Of a stretch of DNA of 64,000 nt, positions 52,574 through 60,786 are shown piece by piece. A model generated the notes under the pieces. That model was not told where the DNA came from. It did no database searches and was given only the letters and a program-made list of their open reading frames with translations. The DNA lies in assembly GCA_964586455.1 (NCBI GenBank), contig CAZPHV010000002.1:135355-199354 (forward strand), written 5' to 3'. Both the position numbers and the translations under genes were made by a program. Every line of letters begins with the position of its first letter. Positions within the stretch are counted from its first letter, which is position 1. Origin of the DNA: Aquimonas sp964586455. GTDB taxonomy: Bacteria; Pseudomonadota; Gammaproteobacteria; Xanthomonadales; Xanthomonadaceae.

Positions 52574-53064
52574 CGGGGTCCGGAGGTTGAGGGCGGTGTA
52601 TCGCGGTTGCCACCGAGCACGGCGAGACCCGCGGGTTCCGGGCTGTGCGGAGAGCGCCCGGGCCGGAACATTCTGACCCGTAACGTGCCGCTGACATAGG
52701 GTGACCGCAGCGGCTGGGTCTTGTCCCTTCGGCCCGCGACCTTGGCTGTGGCCGGATACTGACAACCCGCAATCGGATCCGGCAACCGGCAACCGGCAAC
52801 CGGCAACCGGCAACCGGGGCGAGTTTCCAGCTTCGGTGGGCCAGGGCCCACCCTATTGGGGCTGCGCTTCGACCATAAGGTGGGTCTTGACCCACCGGCC
52901 CGCGACCTTACGGTGGCTGGGCGCTGAGAACCCTAAACCGCGACCGCGACCTCGACTTCAACCTCACACGAATCCCGAATCCCGAATCCAGGGCAAGCTT
53001 CGAGCCTCGGTGGGCCGGGGCCCACCCTATGGGCTTGCGCGGGGATCGCGGTGGCGGGCTGGGA
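52574..53064. repeat. Repeat-rich intergenic region (CCGGCAA heptamers and GGTGGGCC palindromes)
   Basis: 491 bases with no gene. A tandem array of CCGGCAA, 5.6 copies, occupies 52779-52817. Palindromes of the type GGTGGGCCAGGGCCCACCCTA lie at 52835-52856, 52876-52896 (GGTGGGTCTTGACCCACC) and 53009-53030. A GAATCCCGAATCC heptamer run lies at 52971-52989. The same palindrome and heptamer families recur elsewhere in the window, so these are dispersed genome repeats. Confidence 0.8.
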
Positions 53065-53421
53065 TCAATTCCACTCGAACAGGGTCCAGTACACCGGCCG
53101 CACCTTGCCCTCGAAATCGTTCGAGTCGAGCTTGCCGTCGCCGTTGGTGTCGATCAGCTGATAGGGCTTCCCGCGGGCGGGGGTGACCTTGACCATCTGC
53201 AGGCGGCCGTTGATGCGGTATTCCTCGATGACGTCGCCGCTCTGTTCATCGCGGCGGATGTTCACAACCGGCGCATCGTCCTCGCTGGGCAACGCCGGAA
53301 TCTTCGGCGGGATCGGCGCTTCCTCAGCCGGCGGCGCCGGCGCATCGGACTGGGCCATGACCAAGGGCGCGAACAGGGCGGTCAGCATCAGAACGGGCAA
53401 CACGCGAAGGGAAGTGCGCAT
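53065..53421 (-). CDS. DUF2782 periplasmic protein
   Basis: 118 residues. It has a signal peptide (RVLPVLMLTALFAPLVMAQ), a Pro/Glu-rich linker, then VVNIRRDEQSGDVIEEYRIN, GRLQMVKVTPARGKPYQLID and KVRPVYWTLFEW, the DUF2782 core (...EYR.nGrlymikV.P..G.pYyL.D..gdG). The DTNGDGKLDSNDFEG stretch resembles an EF-hand calcium loop (D-x-N-x-D-G-x-L). DUF2782 genes are regularly divergent from polA in gammaproteobacteria, as here. Function unknown. Confidence 0.85.
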   Translation of the reverse strand: MRTSLRVLPVLMLTALFAPLVMAQSDAPAPPAEEAPIPPKIPALPSEDDAPVVNIRRDEQSGDVIEEYRINGRLQMVKVTPARGKPYQLIDTNGDGKLDSNDFEGKVRPVYWTLFEWN

Positions 53422-53504
53422 GACGGCAGACCTCGTTGGTAGCGAGTCCTGAGCATAGCCAGCGGCAGGGGCGAGGCATAGCGCGGACGACTACACTGCC
53501 GCGC

Positions 53505-56240
53505 ATGGACAAGCTCATTCTCATCGACGGTTCAAGTTATTTGTACCGTGCCTTCCACGCTCTGCCGCCGCTGTCGAACGCAGCCGGCGAGCCCACCGGC
53601 GCGCTGTTCGGCGTGGTCAACATGCTGCGCGCCACCCTGAAGGAAGGCCCGGCCTATGCCGCCTTCGTGATGGACGCCTCCGGGCCAACCTTCCGCGACC
53701 AGCTCTACCCCGACTACAAGGCCAATCGCGAGGCCATGCCCGACGATCTGCGCGCGCAGATCGAGCCGATGATGGCGATAGTGGAAGCCTTGGGTTTCCC
53801 GATTCTGCGCGTGCCCGGCGTGGAGGCCGACGATGTGATCGGCACCCTGGCCACACGCGCGGCCGCCGAGGGCATCGAGGTCGAAGTTTCGACGTCGGAC
53901 AAGGATTTCGCCCAGCTGGTGCGGCCGGGCATCAGCCTGGTCAACACCATGAGCGGCTCGCGTCTTGACGAAGCCGGCGTGGTCGAGAAGTTCGGCGTGC
54001 GGCCCGAGCAGATCATCGACTACCTCGCGCTGATGGGCGACACGGTCGACAACATCCCCGGCGTCGACAAGTGCGGCCCGAAGACCGCGGCGAAATGGCT
54101 GGGCGAGTTCGGCACGCTCGACGGCGTGATCGAGGCCGCGCCGAAGATGGGCGGCAAGATCGGCGAGAACCTGCGCGCGGCCCTGCCGCGGCTGCCGCTG
54201 AACCGCCAGCTCACCACGATCGTCACCGCGGTCGAGCTCGATCGCGGTCCGACTGACCTGAAGCTGCGTCCGCGCGATGTCGAGGCGCTGAAGCAGCTGT
54301 ACGCGCGCTATGGTTTCAACGCGGCGCTGCGCGATCTGGAGGCCGGCAATGGTGGCGGCGCGGTGCGTGCGCAAGGCGCCGGCTCAAGCATCGCTACCGC
54401 CGCGCCGGCGGCCGATTTGCCTGCGCAGGCCCGCGGCAGCTATCGGCTGATCCTGAGCGAAGCCGATCTCGACACGCTGATCGGCGAGCTCGAGGCGGCT
54501 GAGCTGATCTGCTTCGACACCGAGACCACCAGCATCGATGCGCTGCGCGCCGAGTTGGTCGGCCTGGCCTTTTCGACGCGCCCGGGCGAAGGCGCCTATA
54601 TCCCGGTGGCGCATGTCTATCCAGGCGTGCCGGCCCAGCTCGATCGCGCAGTCGTTCTGGCCAAGCTCAAGCCCGTGCTGGAAGACGCCTCGCGACCGAA
54701 ACTCGCGCAGAACGCCAAGTACGACCTCCATGTGCTGCGCGAGCATGGCGTACAGCTGCGCGGCCTGGCGCACGACAGCATGCTGGAGAGCTTCGTGCTG
54801 AACTCCACCGCCAGCCGCCACGACATGGATTCGCTGGCGAAGAACTATCTCGGCTACACGCCGATTCCGTACTCCGCGGTCGCCGGCAAGGGCGCGAAGC
54901 AGATCTCCTTCGCCGAGGTCGATCTGGAAGTCGCGCGCGACTACTCGGCCGAAGATGCCGACATCACCCTGCGCCTGCATCAGACCCTGTGGCCGAAGCT
55001 CGAAGCCGAGCCGACGCTGGCCAAGGTATATCGCGAGATCGAGCTGCCGCTGGTGCAGGTGCTGGCCGACATGGAGGCCGCCGGCGTGTTGATCGACGCC
55101 GACGAGCTGCGCCGGCAGAGCCAGGACCTGGGCCGCCGCATGCTGGAGCTGCAGAAGCGCGGCTTCGAGCTGGCCGGGCGCAGCTTCAACTTCGACTCGC
55201 CGAAGCAGCTCGGCGCCCTGCTGTTTGACGAGCTCGGCCTGCCGGCCCTGCTGAAGACGCCGGGCGGCGCGCCCAGCACCAACGAGGAGGCGCTGGAAGC
55301 GATTGCTGATCGCCACGAGCTGCCGAAGCTGATCCTCGACTACCGCAGCCTCGCCAAGCTGCGCGGCACCTACACCGACAAGTTGCCGGAGGCGATCCAT
55401 CCTGACACCCGACGGGTGCACACCAGCTTCCACCAGACCGGCGCGGCCACGGGGCGCCTGTCCTCGTCGGATCCGAACCTGCAGAACATCCCGATCCGCA
55501 CCGAGGACGGCCGCCGTATCCGCCGCGCCTTCATCGCACCGAAGGGACACAAGCTGGTGGCTTGCGACTACTCGCAGATTGAGCTGCGGATCATGGCGCA
55601 CCTGTCGGAGGACCCCGGCCTGCTTTCGGCCTTCGCCGGCGGGCAGGACGTGCATCGCGCGACCGCCGCCGAGGTGTTCGGCGTGCCGCTGGAGGACGTC
55701 GGCCCCGACCAACGGCGGGCGGCCAAGGCGATCAACTTCGGCCTGATGTACGGCATGAGCGCGTTTGGTCTGGCCAAGCAGCTCGGCATCGATCGCGGCG
55801 AGGCGCAGGACTACATCGCGCTCTACTTCGCCCGTTATCCGGGCGTGCAGGGTTATATGGAGCGGGTGCGCCAGCAGGCGCGCGAGTTCGGTTTCGTCGA
55901 GACCGTGTTCGGCAGGCGCCTGTATCTCAACGACATCCACGCCCGCCAACAGGGCCTGCGTGCGGGCGCCGAGCGCGCCGCGGTGAACGCACCGATGCAG
56001 GGCAGCGCTGCCGACATCATCAAGCGCGCCATGCTCGACCTGCATGCCTGGCTGGGCACGCAAGAGGGCCGAGCACGCATGGTCCTGCAGGTGCACGACG
56101 AACTCGTGTTCGAATGCCGCGAGGACTTCGTCGACACCCTGGTACACGAGGCCAAGCGGCGCATGCAGGGCGCGGTCGAGCTGCGCGTGCCGCTGACCGT
56201 CGATGCCGGCGTCGGCGACAACTGGGATCAGGCGCACTGA
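53505..56240 (+). CDS. polA: DNA polymerase I PolA
   Basis: 911 residues from the ATG at 53505 (MDKLILIDGSSYLYRAFHAL). The N-terminal 5'-3' exonuclease shows YPDYKANREAMPDDLRAQIE, VEADDVIGTLATRA, STSDKDFAQLV and DYLALMGDTVDNIPGV. The proofreading domain has FDTETTSIDAL, NAKYDLHVL and YSAEDADITLRLH, so its acidic residues are kept. The polymerase has motif A ACDYSQIELRIMAHLS, motif B RRAAKAINFGLMYGMSAFGL and motif C QVHDELVFE. The length is normal. TACACT (53491) just upstream may be the -10. It replaces RNA primers and fills repair gaps. Confidence 0.97.
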   Translation: MDKLILIDGSSYLYRAFHALPPLSNAAGEPTGALFGVVNMLRATLKEGPAYAAFVMDASGPTFRDQLYPDYKANREAMPDDLRAQIEPMMAIVEALGFPILRVPGVEADDVIGTLATRAAAEGIEVEVSTSDKDFAQLVRPGISLVNTMSGSRLDEAGVVEKFGVRPEQIIDYLALMGDTVDNIPGVDKCGPKTAAKWLGEFGTLDGVIEAAPKMGGKIGENLRAALPRLPLNRQLTTIVTAVELDRGPTDLKLRPRDVEALKQLYARYGFNAALRDLEAGNGGGAVRAQGAGSSIATAAPAADLPAQARGSYRLILSEADLDTLIGELEAAELICFDTETTSIDALRAELVGLAFSTRPGEGAYIPVAHVYPGVPAQLDRAVVLAKLKPVLEDASRPKLAQNAKYDLHVLREHGVQLRGLAHDSMLESFVLNSTASRHDMDSLAKNYLGYTPIPYSAVAGKGAKQISFAEVDLEVARDYSAEDADITLRLHQTLWPKLEAEPTLAKVYREIELPLVQVLADMEAAGVLIDADELRRQSQDLGRRMLELQKRGFELAGRSFNFDSPKQLGALLFDELGLPALLKTPGGAPSTNEEALEAIADRHELPKLILDYRSLAKLRGTYTDKLPEAIHPDTRRVHTSFHQTGAATGRLSSSDPNLQNIPIRTEDGRRIRRAFIAPKGHKLVACDYSQIELRIMAHLSEDPGLLSAFAGGQDVHRATAAEVFGVPLEDVGPDQRRAAKAINFGLMYGMSAFGLAKQLGIDRGEAQDYIALYFARYPGVQGYMERVRQQAREFGFVETVFGRRLYLNDIHARQQGLRAGAERAAVNAPMQGSAADIIKRAMLDLHAWLGTQEGRARMVLQVHDELVFECREDFVDTLVHEAKRRMQGAVELRVPLTVDAGVGDNWDQAH

Positions 56241-56354
56241 TCGACTTGGGCTGCATTGGCTTCCCTAGCTTCGCCCCGTCTGGCGTTTACGAGACCCGGT
56301 GATCGGTGAGCTCGTGCGCCCGGGGATGTGGGGTCTGCTGGTGGTTGCGGGGCC

Positions 56355-56580
56355 TGCTGGTAGATGCGCTGCGCTTATCTACCCTACGAGTGCGGGTGAC
56401 GCTCTGCACCGGACGAAATGCGGTTTCCCAGTCCCCGCGGCGATCGCAGCCCGCAGCCCGCAGCCCACTGCCTTCAGCCGGCTCGGAGCGGCGAAGCGGC
56501 GAAGCGTAGCTTGCTGCTTCGGCAAGGGCTCGGCGTTTCTCTCAGTTGTAGGGTAGATAAGCGCAGCGCATCTACCAGCA
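56355..56580. repeat. Perfect 33-base inverted repeat pair around a 160-base spacer
   Basis: TGCTGGTAGATGCGCTGCGC followed by TTATCTACCCTAC (56355-56387) reappears as its exact reverse complement at 56548-56580. Elements with a GGTAGATGCGCTGCGC-TTATC core are common dispersed intergenic repeats in beta- and gammaproteobacteria (from memory). Two head-to-head copies could form a cruciform or delimit a mobile unit. The spacer has no gene. Confidence 0.85.
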
Positions 56581-56729
56581 CCTCGCCTCAGGCCTAGCCC
56601 GCTTTGTACAAACCTCGCCTCAGGCCTAGACGCGCCCTGTGCAAACCTTGCCTCAGGCCTAGTCCCGCCTTGTGCAGACCTCGTCCAATGCCCAGACCCG
56701 CCTTGCACAGACCTCGCCCCACAGGCCCA
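56581..56729. repeat. Tandem 32-33-base minisatellite, about 4.5 units
   Basis: Units of the form CCCGCCTTGTGCAGACCTCG-CCTCAGGCCTAG occur at 56581-56597 (partial), 56598-56629, 56630-56662, 56663-56695 and 56696-56729, with decreasing similarity. The array directly follows the right arm of the inverted repeat. Read on the reverse strand it would give 11-residue repeats of the type SAQGGTRPEAR inside a long open frame (56379-56933, TTG start) that I do not consider a proven gene. Confidence 0.75.
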
Positions 56730-56984
56730 AGACGCGGTCGGCCCCCCCAGCGAACGGCAAACGGCTCGCAGACGAGCTATCGCCTGCTCCCAAGCATTGC
56801 CCCCAGCGTCGGCGGCATCCATCAGGATTGCCTTAAGTACCCGGATCGACGCATGGTTGTTGCGTGACTTCCGGCCCGCACGCGCGATACGCAGCGCACA
56901 TTCCGAGATGAACGAAAGATTAATTGTGTGCAATAGTCACGAAGACAGTCACGAGAGTTTCAGAATCGGTCGGTAATATGCACA

Positions 56985-57117
56985 GCACGACCGGCGCAAT
57001 GCCGGTCCGGTTCACTCCCTCCCCCTTGAGTGAATACACGGAAGGACTGGTTCCCCCCGACCGCCTTCCGGCCCCAAGCCCCGAGAGCTCCCCCGGCTCT
57101 TGGGGCTTTCTATTTGT
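56985..57117 (+). ncRNA. sX13-like small RNA, copy 1 (C-rich loops)
   Basis: TAATAT (56974-56979) is a good -10. The inferred RNA has a 5' stem ACCGGC/GCCGGT. Hairpin 1 is TTCACTC-CCTCCCCCTT-GAGTGAA (57011-57033). Hairpin 2 is GGAAGG...TTCCCCCC...CCTTCC (57040-57069). The terminator is a 13-pair stem (57076-57108) with loop TCCCCCG, followed by TCTATTT. Every loop exposes a run of C, able to pair with Shine-Dalgarno G-runs. This is the layout of Xanthomonas sX13, an Hfq-independent regulator whose gene, as I recall it, is also beside polA. Confidence 0.72.
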
Positions 57118-57402
57118 GGCTTCCGTACGAAGCGCCGGGGTTTCCGCCGCGAAACACGCGAGCTAGATCGTGTGCATGACGCCGCCGCGCCGGGCGCGCC
57201 GCCAACGCAGCGCACCGACACGCACCCTGGAATCCGATTCCGGCATCGATTGCTGCCCTTACGGGCAGAGCGAGCAGCGCGGACCGCTGCGAGCTGCCAG
57301 GGACCGATCACCCGAAGCACGCGCGGGGCCGCGCAGTTAAAGCCCCGCTGAACATTTCCGGCGACGCGCTTGAACTCCGCGCGCCCAGCGCAATCTCTGA
57401 TC
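57118..57402. other. Spacer between the two sX13-like RNAs
   Basis: 285 bases. Frames of 80-100 codons exist on both strands but show no domain or ribosome site, and one runs across the first RNA. A small hairpin GCCCTTACGGGC lies near 57257-57268. I see no gene. Confidence 0.4.
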
Positions 57403-57536
57403 TCGGCAGTGCAACGCTGCCCTAGAGATTCACTCCCTCCCCCTCGAGTGAATCCGCGCGATCCACGGCTCCCCCCAGCCAGGATCGCGCCCCCCGACCC
57501 CGGAACCGCTCCCCCTCGGTTCCGGGGTTTTTATTT
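57403..57536 (+). ncRNA. sX13-like small RNA, copy 2 (C-rich loops)
   Basis: TTGAAC (57370) and AATCTC (57392) form a plausible promoter. A 5' stem GGCAGTG/CGCTGCC precedes hairpin 1 ATTCACTC-CCTCCCCCTC-GAGTGAAT (57428-57453). Hairpin 2 is GCGCGATCC...GGCTCCCCCCAGCC...GGATCGCGC (57456-57490). The terminator is ACCCCGGAACCG-CTCCCCCT-CGGTTCCGGGG then TTTTTATTT (57497-57536). Hairpin 1 is nearly identical to copy 1, whereas hairpin 2 and the terminator keep the C loops but have new stems. The loops, not the stems, are therefore conserved. Confidence 0.72.
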
Positions 57537-57619
57537 GAAGAGCGGGGATTCGGGATTCGGGATTTGCAAGAACCGGAGCGCTTGGTCGACCTTCGCGCCT
57601 TGGCTTGCCGGGCTTGGCT

Positions 57620-58582
57620 TCAACCGATTCCCGATTCCCCATTCCCCATTCCCCGCTCAACCAGCCACTCCCGCGGTCTGAGGTAGTCATTGAGCCGCGC
57701 CTCGGCGCTGCCGGGCTCGGGCGTGTAGCCGTACTCGAAGCGCACGCGCGGTGGCAGGCTCATCAGGATGGATTCGGTGCGGCCGCCGCTCTGCAGGCCG
57801 AACAGGGTGCCGCGGTCCCAGACCAGGTTGAACTCGACGTAGCGGCCGCGGCGGTACAGCTGGAACTCGCGCTCGCGCTCACCGTAGGCGGCGTCGCGGC
57901 GACGTTCGACGATCGGCAGGTAGGCTTCGAGGAAGCCATCGCCCACCGCCTGCAGGTAGGCGAAGTCGCGCGCGAAGTTCTCATGCAGGTCGTCGAAGAA
58001 CAGGCCGCCGACGCCACGCGTCTCGCCGCGGTGCTTCAAAAAGAAGTACTCATCGCACCAGCGCTTGTGCGCGGCGTAGCGCGCTTCCCCGCCAAAGGGC
58101 TCGCACAGGGCACGTGCGGTGCGGTGCCAGTGCAGTACGTCTTCATCAAACGGATAGAAAGGCGTCAGATCGAAGCCGCCGCCGAACCACCAGCCCACCA
58201 CCTCGCCGTCGCGCATCGCGCGGAAATGGCGCACGTTGGCGTGGGTGGTGGGGATGTACGGGTTGCGCGGGTGGAAGACCAGCGACACGCCGACCGCGCG
58301 CCATGAGGCACCCGCCAGCTCGGGCCGTGCGGCGCTGGCCGACGGCGGCAGGCGCTCGCCGCTGACGTCGGAAAAACCGATGCCGGCCTGCTCGAACACC
58401 GCGCCCTCGCGCAGCACGCGGGTGCGGCCACCGCCGCCTTCGGCGCGCTGCCAGATGTCCTCCGCAAAGCGCGCCTTACCGTCGGCGCCTTCGATAGCGC
58501 TGCAGATGCGGTCCTGCAGGCCGCGCAGGTAGTCGGCGACGGTGTCCATGGATGGCACATCGAGCTGCGAGTCGGATGGCAT
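57620..58582 (-). CDS. hemF: Oxygen-dependent coproporphyrinogen III oxidase HemF
   Basis: 320 residues from the ATG at 58582 (58549 is an alternative). HemF converts coproporphyrinogen III to protoporphyrinogen IX with O2 in haem synthesis. Family motifs: GVSLVFHPRNPYIPTTHANV, WWFGGGFDLTPFYPFDEDVL, HKRWCDEYFFLKHRGETRGV, GGLFFDDL, RRGRYVEFNLVWDRGTLFGL and MSLPPRVRFEYGY. The usual end LRPREWL is extended by VERGMGNGESGIG. The Gly-rich part of that tail is encoded by a GGGAATC-type dispersed heptamer repeat (57624-57656), so the repeat has moved the stop codon. Confidence 0.94.
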   Translation of the reverse strand: MPSDSQLDVPSMDTVADYLRGLQDRICSAIEGADGKARFAEDIWQRAEGGGGRTRVLREGAVFEQAGIGFSDVSGERLPPSASAARPELAGASWRAVGVSLVFHPRNPYIPTTHANVRHFRAMRDGEVVGWWFGGGFDLTPFYPFDEDVLHWHRTARALCEPFGGEARYAAHKRWCDEYFFLKHRGETRGVGGLFFDDLHENFARDFAYLQAVGDGFLEAYLPIVERRRDAAYGEREREFQLYRRGRYVEFNLVWDRGTLFGLQSGGRTESILMSLPPRVRFEYGYTPEPGSAEARLNDYLRPREWLVERGMGNGESGIG

Positions 58583-58646
58583 GCGTGGGCTTCGGGGCTG
58601 GTGAACGGTCGGGCATGATAGCCGGCCCTCTCGCAGCCCTTCGTTC

Positions 58647-59417
58647 ATGTCCGAGGCCCCGCTCGACCTGCTCCACCGCGACGAGGCCCTGGCCGTGGTC
58701 AACAAGCCCGCCGGCCTGTTGGCTCATCGCAGCCAGATCGCCGCGCACGAAGATCGCTTTCTGCTGGACCAGCTGCGCGAACAGCTGGGCCAGCGCTGCT
58801 TCCTCGCGCACCGGCTGGATCGCGCCACCTCGGGCGCCCTGCTGCTGGCCTTCGACAAGAGCACCGCCGCGGCACTCGGCGAGCAGTTCATGGGGCGCAG
58901 CGTGGAGAAGACCTATCTGGCAGCAGTGCGCGGCTGGACCGATGATGCCGGGCGCATCGAACATGCGCTCGATGCGCCCGGCAAACCCGAGCCCAAGCCG
59001 GCGATCAGCCACTACCGTCGACTGGCCACGGTCGAGCTGCCCTACCCCATGAGCGGCTTCGAGACCGCGCGCTACAGCCTGCTGGCGATGCAGCCCGAGA
59101 CTGGACGCTACCGTCAGCTGCGCCGGCACCTGAAGCACATCCACCATCACCTGATCGGCGACACCAGCCACGGCGACGGCCGCCACAACCGCCTGTTCCG
59201 CGCCGAGCTGCGCTGTCACCGCATGCTGCTGCACGCCTGGCGGATCGCCTTCAACCACCCCGCCGACGGCCGACGCCTGTGCATCGAAGCGCCGCTGGAC
59301 GGCGAGTTCGCGGCGCTGCTGGAGCGGTTCGGGTGGCAGCCGGCGCTTGGAGCGGGGATTCGGGATTGGGGGTTGCCGACGGTGGAACCCTCTACGGCTT
59401 GGAATGAGTTCCGCTAA
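58647..59417 (+). CDS. truC: tRNA pseudouridine(65) synthase TruC (RluA family)
   Basis: 256 residues. DEALAVVNKPAGLLAHRSQI, the catalytic HRLDRATSGALLLAFDK (Asp in RLD), VEKTYLAAVRGW, PAISHYRRLATVELP, ETGRYRQLRRHLKHIHHHLI and GDTSHGDGRHNRLFR follow the TruC order. TruC makes pseudouridine 65 in some tRNAs. It is divergent from hemF, 64 bases between starts. The C-terminal tail GAGIRDWGLPTVEPSTAWNE is encoded partly by a GGGGATTCGGGATTGGGGG heptamer repeat (59353-59373), the second gene here extended by that repeat family. Confidence 0.9.
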   Translation: MSEAPLDLLHRDEALAVVNKPAGLLAHRSQIAAHEDRFLLDQLREQLGQRCFLAHRLDRATSGALLLAFDKSTAAALGEQFMGRSVEKTYLAAVRGWTDDAGRIEHALDAPGKPEPKPAISHYRRLATVELPYPMSGFETARYSLLAMQPETGRYRQLRRHLKHIHHHLIGDTSHGDGRHNRLFRAELRCHRMLLHAWRIAFNHPADGRRLCIEAPLDGEFAALLERFGWQPALGAGIRDWGLPTVEPSTAWNEFR

Positions 59418-59514
59418 GCATCGACTCCTTGGTCGTGCAGGGCGCGGGGCTTCCAAAGTGAGAGATTGATCGGCATCGCGCGGGTGAGCCGGCTCCGCGG
59501 GGCGAATTGTTGAG

Positions 59515-59539
59515 CCCCTCTCCCCTGGTGGGAGAGGGG
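59515..59539. repeat. REP-like hairpin CCCCTCTCCC/GGGAGAGGGG
   Basis: CCCCTCTCCC-CTGGT-GGGAGAGGGG is the same hairpin as at 25708-25732 with one loop change. It lies in the 223-base gap between truC and arfB. It may end truC transcription, but no U-run is present. Confidence 0.7.
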
Positions 59540-59640
59540 AGAACGGCTTCGAGCTGGCCCAGCCGCTGAACAGGCTTCTGAATTCCAGGTCGCCGCTCCA
59601 AGCCCCCGCTACAATCCCGCAGCTCCCGCGAACCTTGCCC

Positions 59641-60066
59641 ATGCTCCGCATCACCCCCTCCATCGCCATCCCAGACGACGAACTCGAGGAACGCTTCGTG
59701 CGTTCTTCCGGGCCCGGCGGCCAGAACGTCAACAAGGTCGCCACCGCGGTCGAGCTGCGCTTTGACGCTGCCAACTCGGGCGCGCTGCCGGCTGCGCTAA
59801 AAGCGCGCGTGCTGGCGCGTCGCGACAGCCGCATTACCGAGGACGGCGTGGTGATTATCCAGGCGCAGCGTTTCCGCAGTCAGGATCGCAATCGCGAGGA
59901 CGCCCGCGAGCGCCTGCTGGGCCTGATCCTGGCCGTGCTGAAGCCGCCGAAGCCGCGCATCGCCACCAAGCCCAGCAAGGGTTCGCAGGAACGACGCCTG
60001 ACCAGCAAGCGCGAACGCGCCGGCGTCAAACGCAACCGCGCGGCGCGCGGCGTGGATCTCGACTGA
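59641..60066 (+). CDS. arfB: Alternative ribosome-rescue factor ArfB (YaeJ)
   Basis: 141 residues from the ATG at 59641. It has the class-I release-factor GGQ loop, SSGPGGQNVNKVATAVELRF, after ITPSIAIPDDELEERFVR, and the ArfB basic tail PPKPRIATKPSKGSQERRLT then SKRERAGVKRNRAARG that enters the empty mRNA channel. It hydrolyses peptidyl-tRNA on stalled ribosomes. Its stop overlaps the next start (TGATG), coupling it to the acyltransferase gene. Confidence 0.93.
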   Translation: MLRITPSIAIPDDELEERFVRSSGPGGQNVNKVATAVELRFDAANSGALPAALKARVLARRDSRITEDGVVIIQAQRFRSQDRNREDARERLLGLILAVLKPPKPRIATKPSKGSQERRLTSKRERAGVKRNRAARGVDLD

Positions 60067-60668
60067 TGCTGCCACTGAACATTCCGGTGCACCCGCCGTT
60101 GCCGGCGCGCGCGCCGCGACGCGGTGGACCCTTCACACGCTGGTTCGGCCGAACCCTGCTTCGCCTGGGTGGCTGGCACATGCGCGGGCCATTTCCGGAC
60201 GTCGACAAGATGATGATCGTCGTCGCCCCGCATTCGTCGGGCTGGGATGCGGTCTGGGGCCTCGCGATGAAGCTGGCGCTCGGCCTGGACATCGCCTTCA
60301 TGGCCAAGCAGGAGCTGTTCCGCGGCCCGCTCGGCTGGCTGCTGCGGCGCATGGGCGGCTTTCCGGTCAACCGCCACAGCAGCCAAGGCGTCGTGGAGCA
60401 GGTCGCCGAGCGCTACCGCTCCCGACCGCAGCTGTGGGTGGCGCTGGCGCCAGAGGGCACGCGCCGGCGGGTGGAGCAGTGGAAGTCAGGCTTCTGGCGC
60501 ATCGCCCGCGCCGCTGAGGTGCCGGTGCTGTGCGTGTATTTCCACTACCCGGAGCGGGTGATCGGCATCGGCCCGCTGCTTGAGACCAGCGAGTCGCTGG
60601 ACGCCGACATGGCGCGCATCCGCGACTACTACCAACCCTGGATGGGCAGAAACCGCGGCACCGTCTGA
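60066..60668 (+). CDS. Lysophospholipid acyltransferase-family protein (PlsC-like)
   Basis: 200 residues. Acyltransferase motif I is APHSSGWDAVWGL (H-x4-D). Motif II/III equivalents are FMAKQELFRGPLGWLLRRMG then GFPVNRHSS, and ALAPEGTRRRVEQWKSGFWR (EGTR). The end is VPVLCVYFHYPERVIGIGP. It should transfer an acyl chain to a lysophospholipid or similar acceptor at the inner membrane. There is no clear membrane helix. It is coupled to arfB, an arrangement I have seen in relatives but whose logic is unclear. Confidence 0.88.
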   Translation: MLPLNIPVHPPLPARAPRRGGPFTRWFGRTLLRLGGWHMRGPFPDVDKMMIVVAPHSSGWDAVWGLAMKLALGLDIAFMAKQELFRGPLGWLLRRMGGFPVNRHSSQGVVEQVAERYRSRPQLWVALAPEGTRRRVEQWKSGFWRIARAAEVPVLCVYFHYPERVIGIGPLLETSESLDADMARIRDYYQPWMGRNRGTV

Positions 60669-60752
60669 AACCGATGGCAGCACGCTGCAGGCAGGGTGTG
60701 CGGGACCTCAGGCGGATGTCCTGCGGCGCCGAGTCGAGGCGCGATCCCCCAG

Positions 60753-60786
60753 AAAAAACGCCCGATTCGCACAAGCGAACCGGGCG
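60753..60786 (-). terminator. Intrinsic terminator for leftward transcription
   Basis: On the reverse strand CGCCCGGTTCGC-TTGT-GCGAATCGGGCG is followed by TTTTTTCT, a 12-pair stem with one wobble/mismatch and a strong U-run. It would end transcripts coming from the right, the small membrane-protein genes at 61042-61963 or an unannotated RNA in 60790-61040. Confidence 0.75.

Noticed and set aside
51965..52813. Long form of the TRAP small permease starting at 52813
   Set aside because: The extra 80 residues come from heptamer repeats and palindromes; the ATG at 52573 gives a normal DctQ.
52779..52817. CCGGCAA array considered as a CRISPR-like repeat
   Set aside because: Simple 7-base tandem with no spacers, and no cas genes in the window.
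54384..56237. 617-codon reverse-strand frame opposite polA
   Set aside because: Antisense shadow of polA codons, no motifs.
56379..56933. 184-codon reverse-strand frame with a TTG start near polA
   Set aside because: The first ~60 residues look protein-like, but the rest runs through a minisatellite and an inverted repeat. No ribosome site; left as an open question, not a gene.
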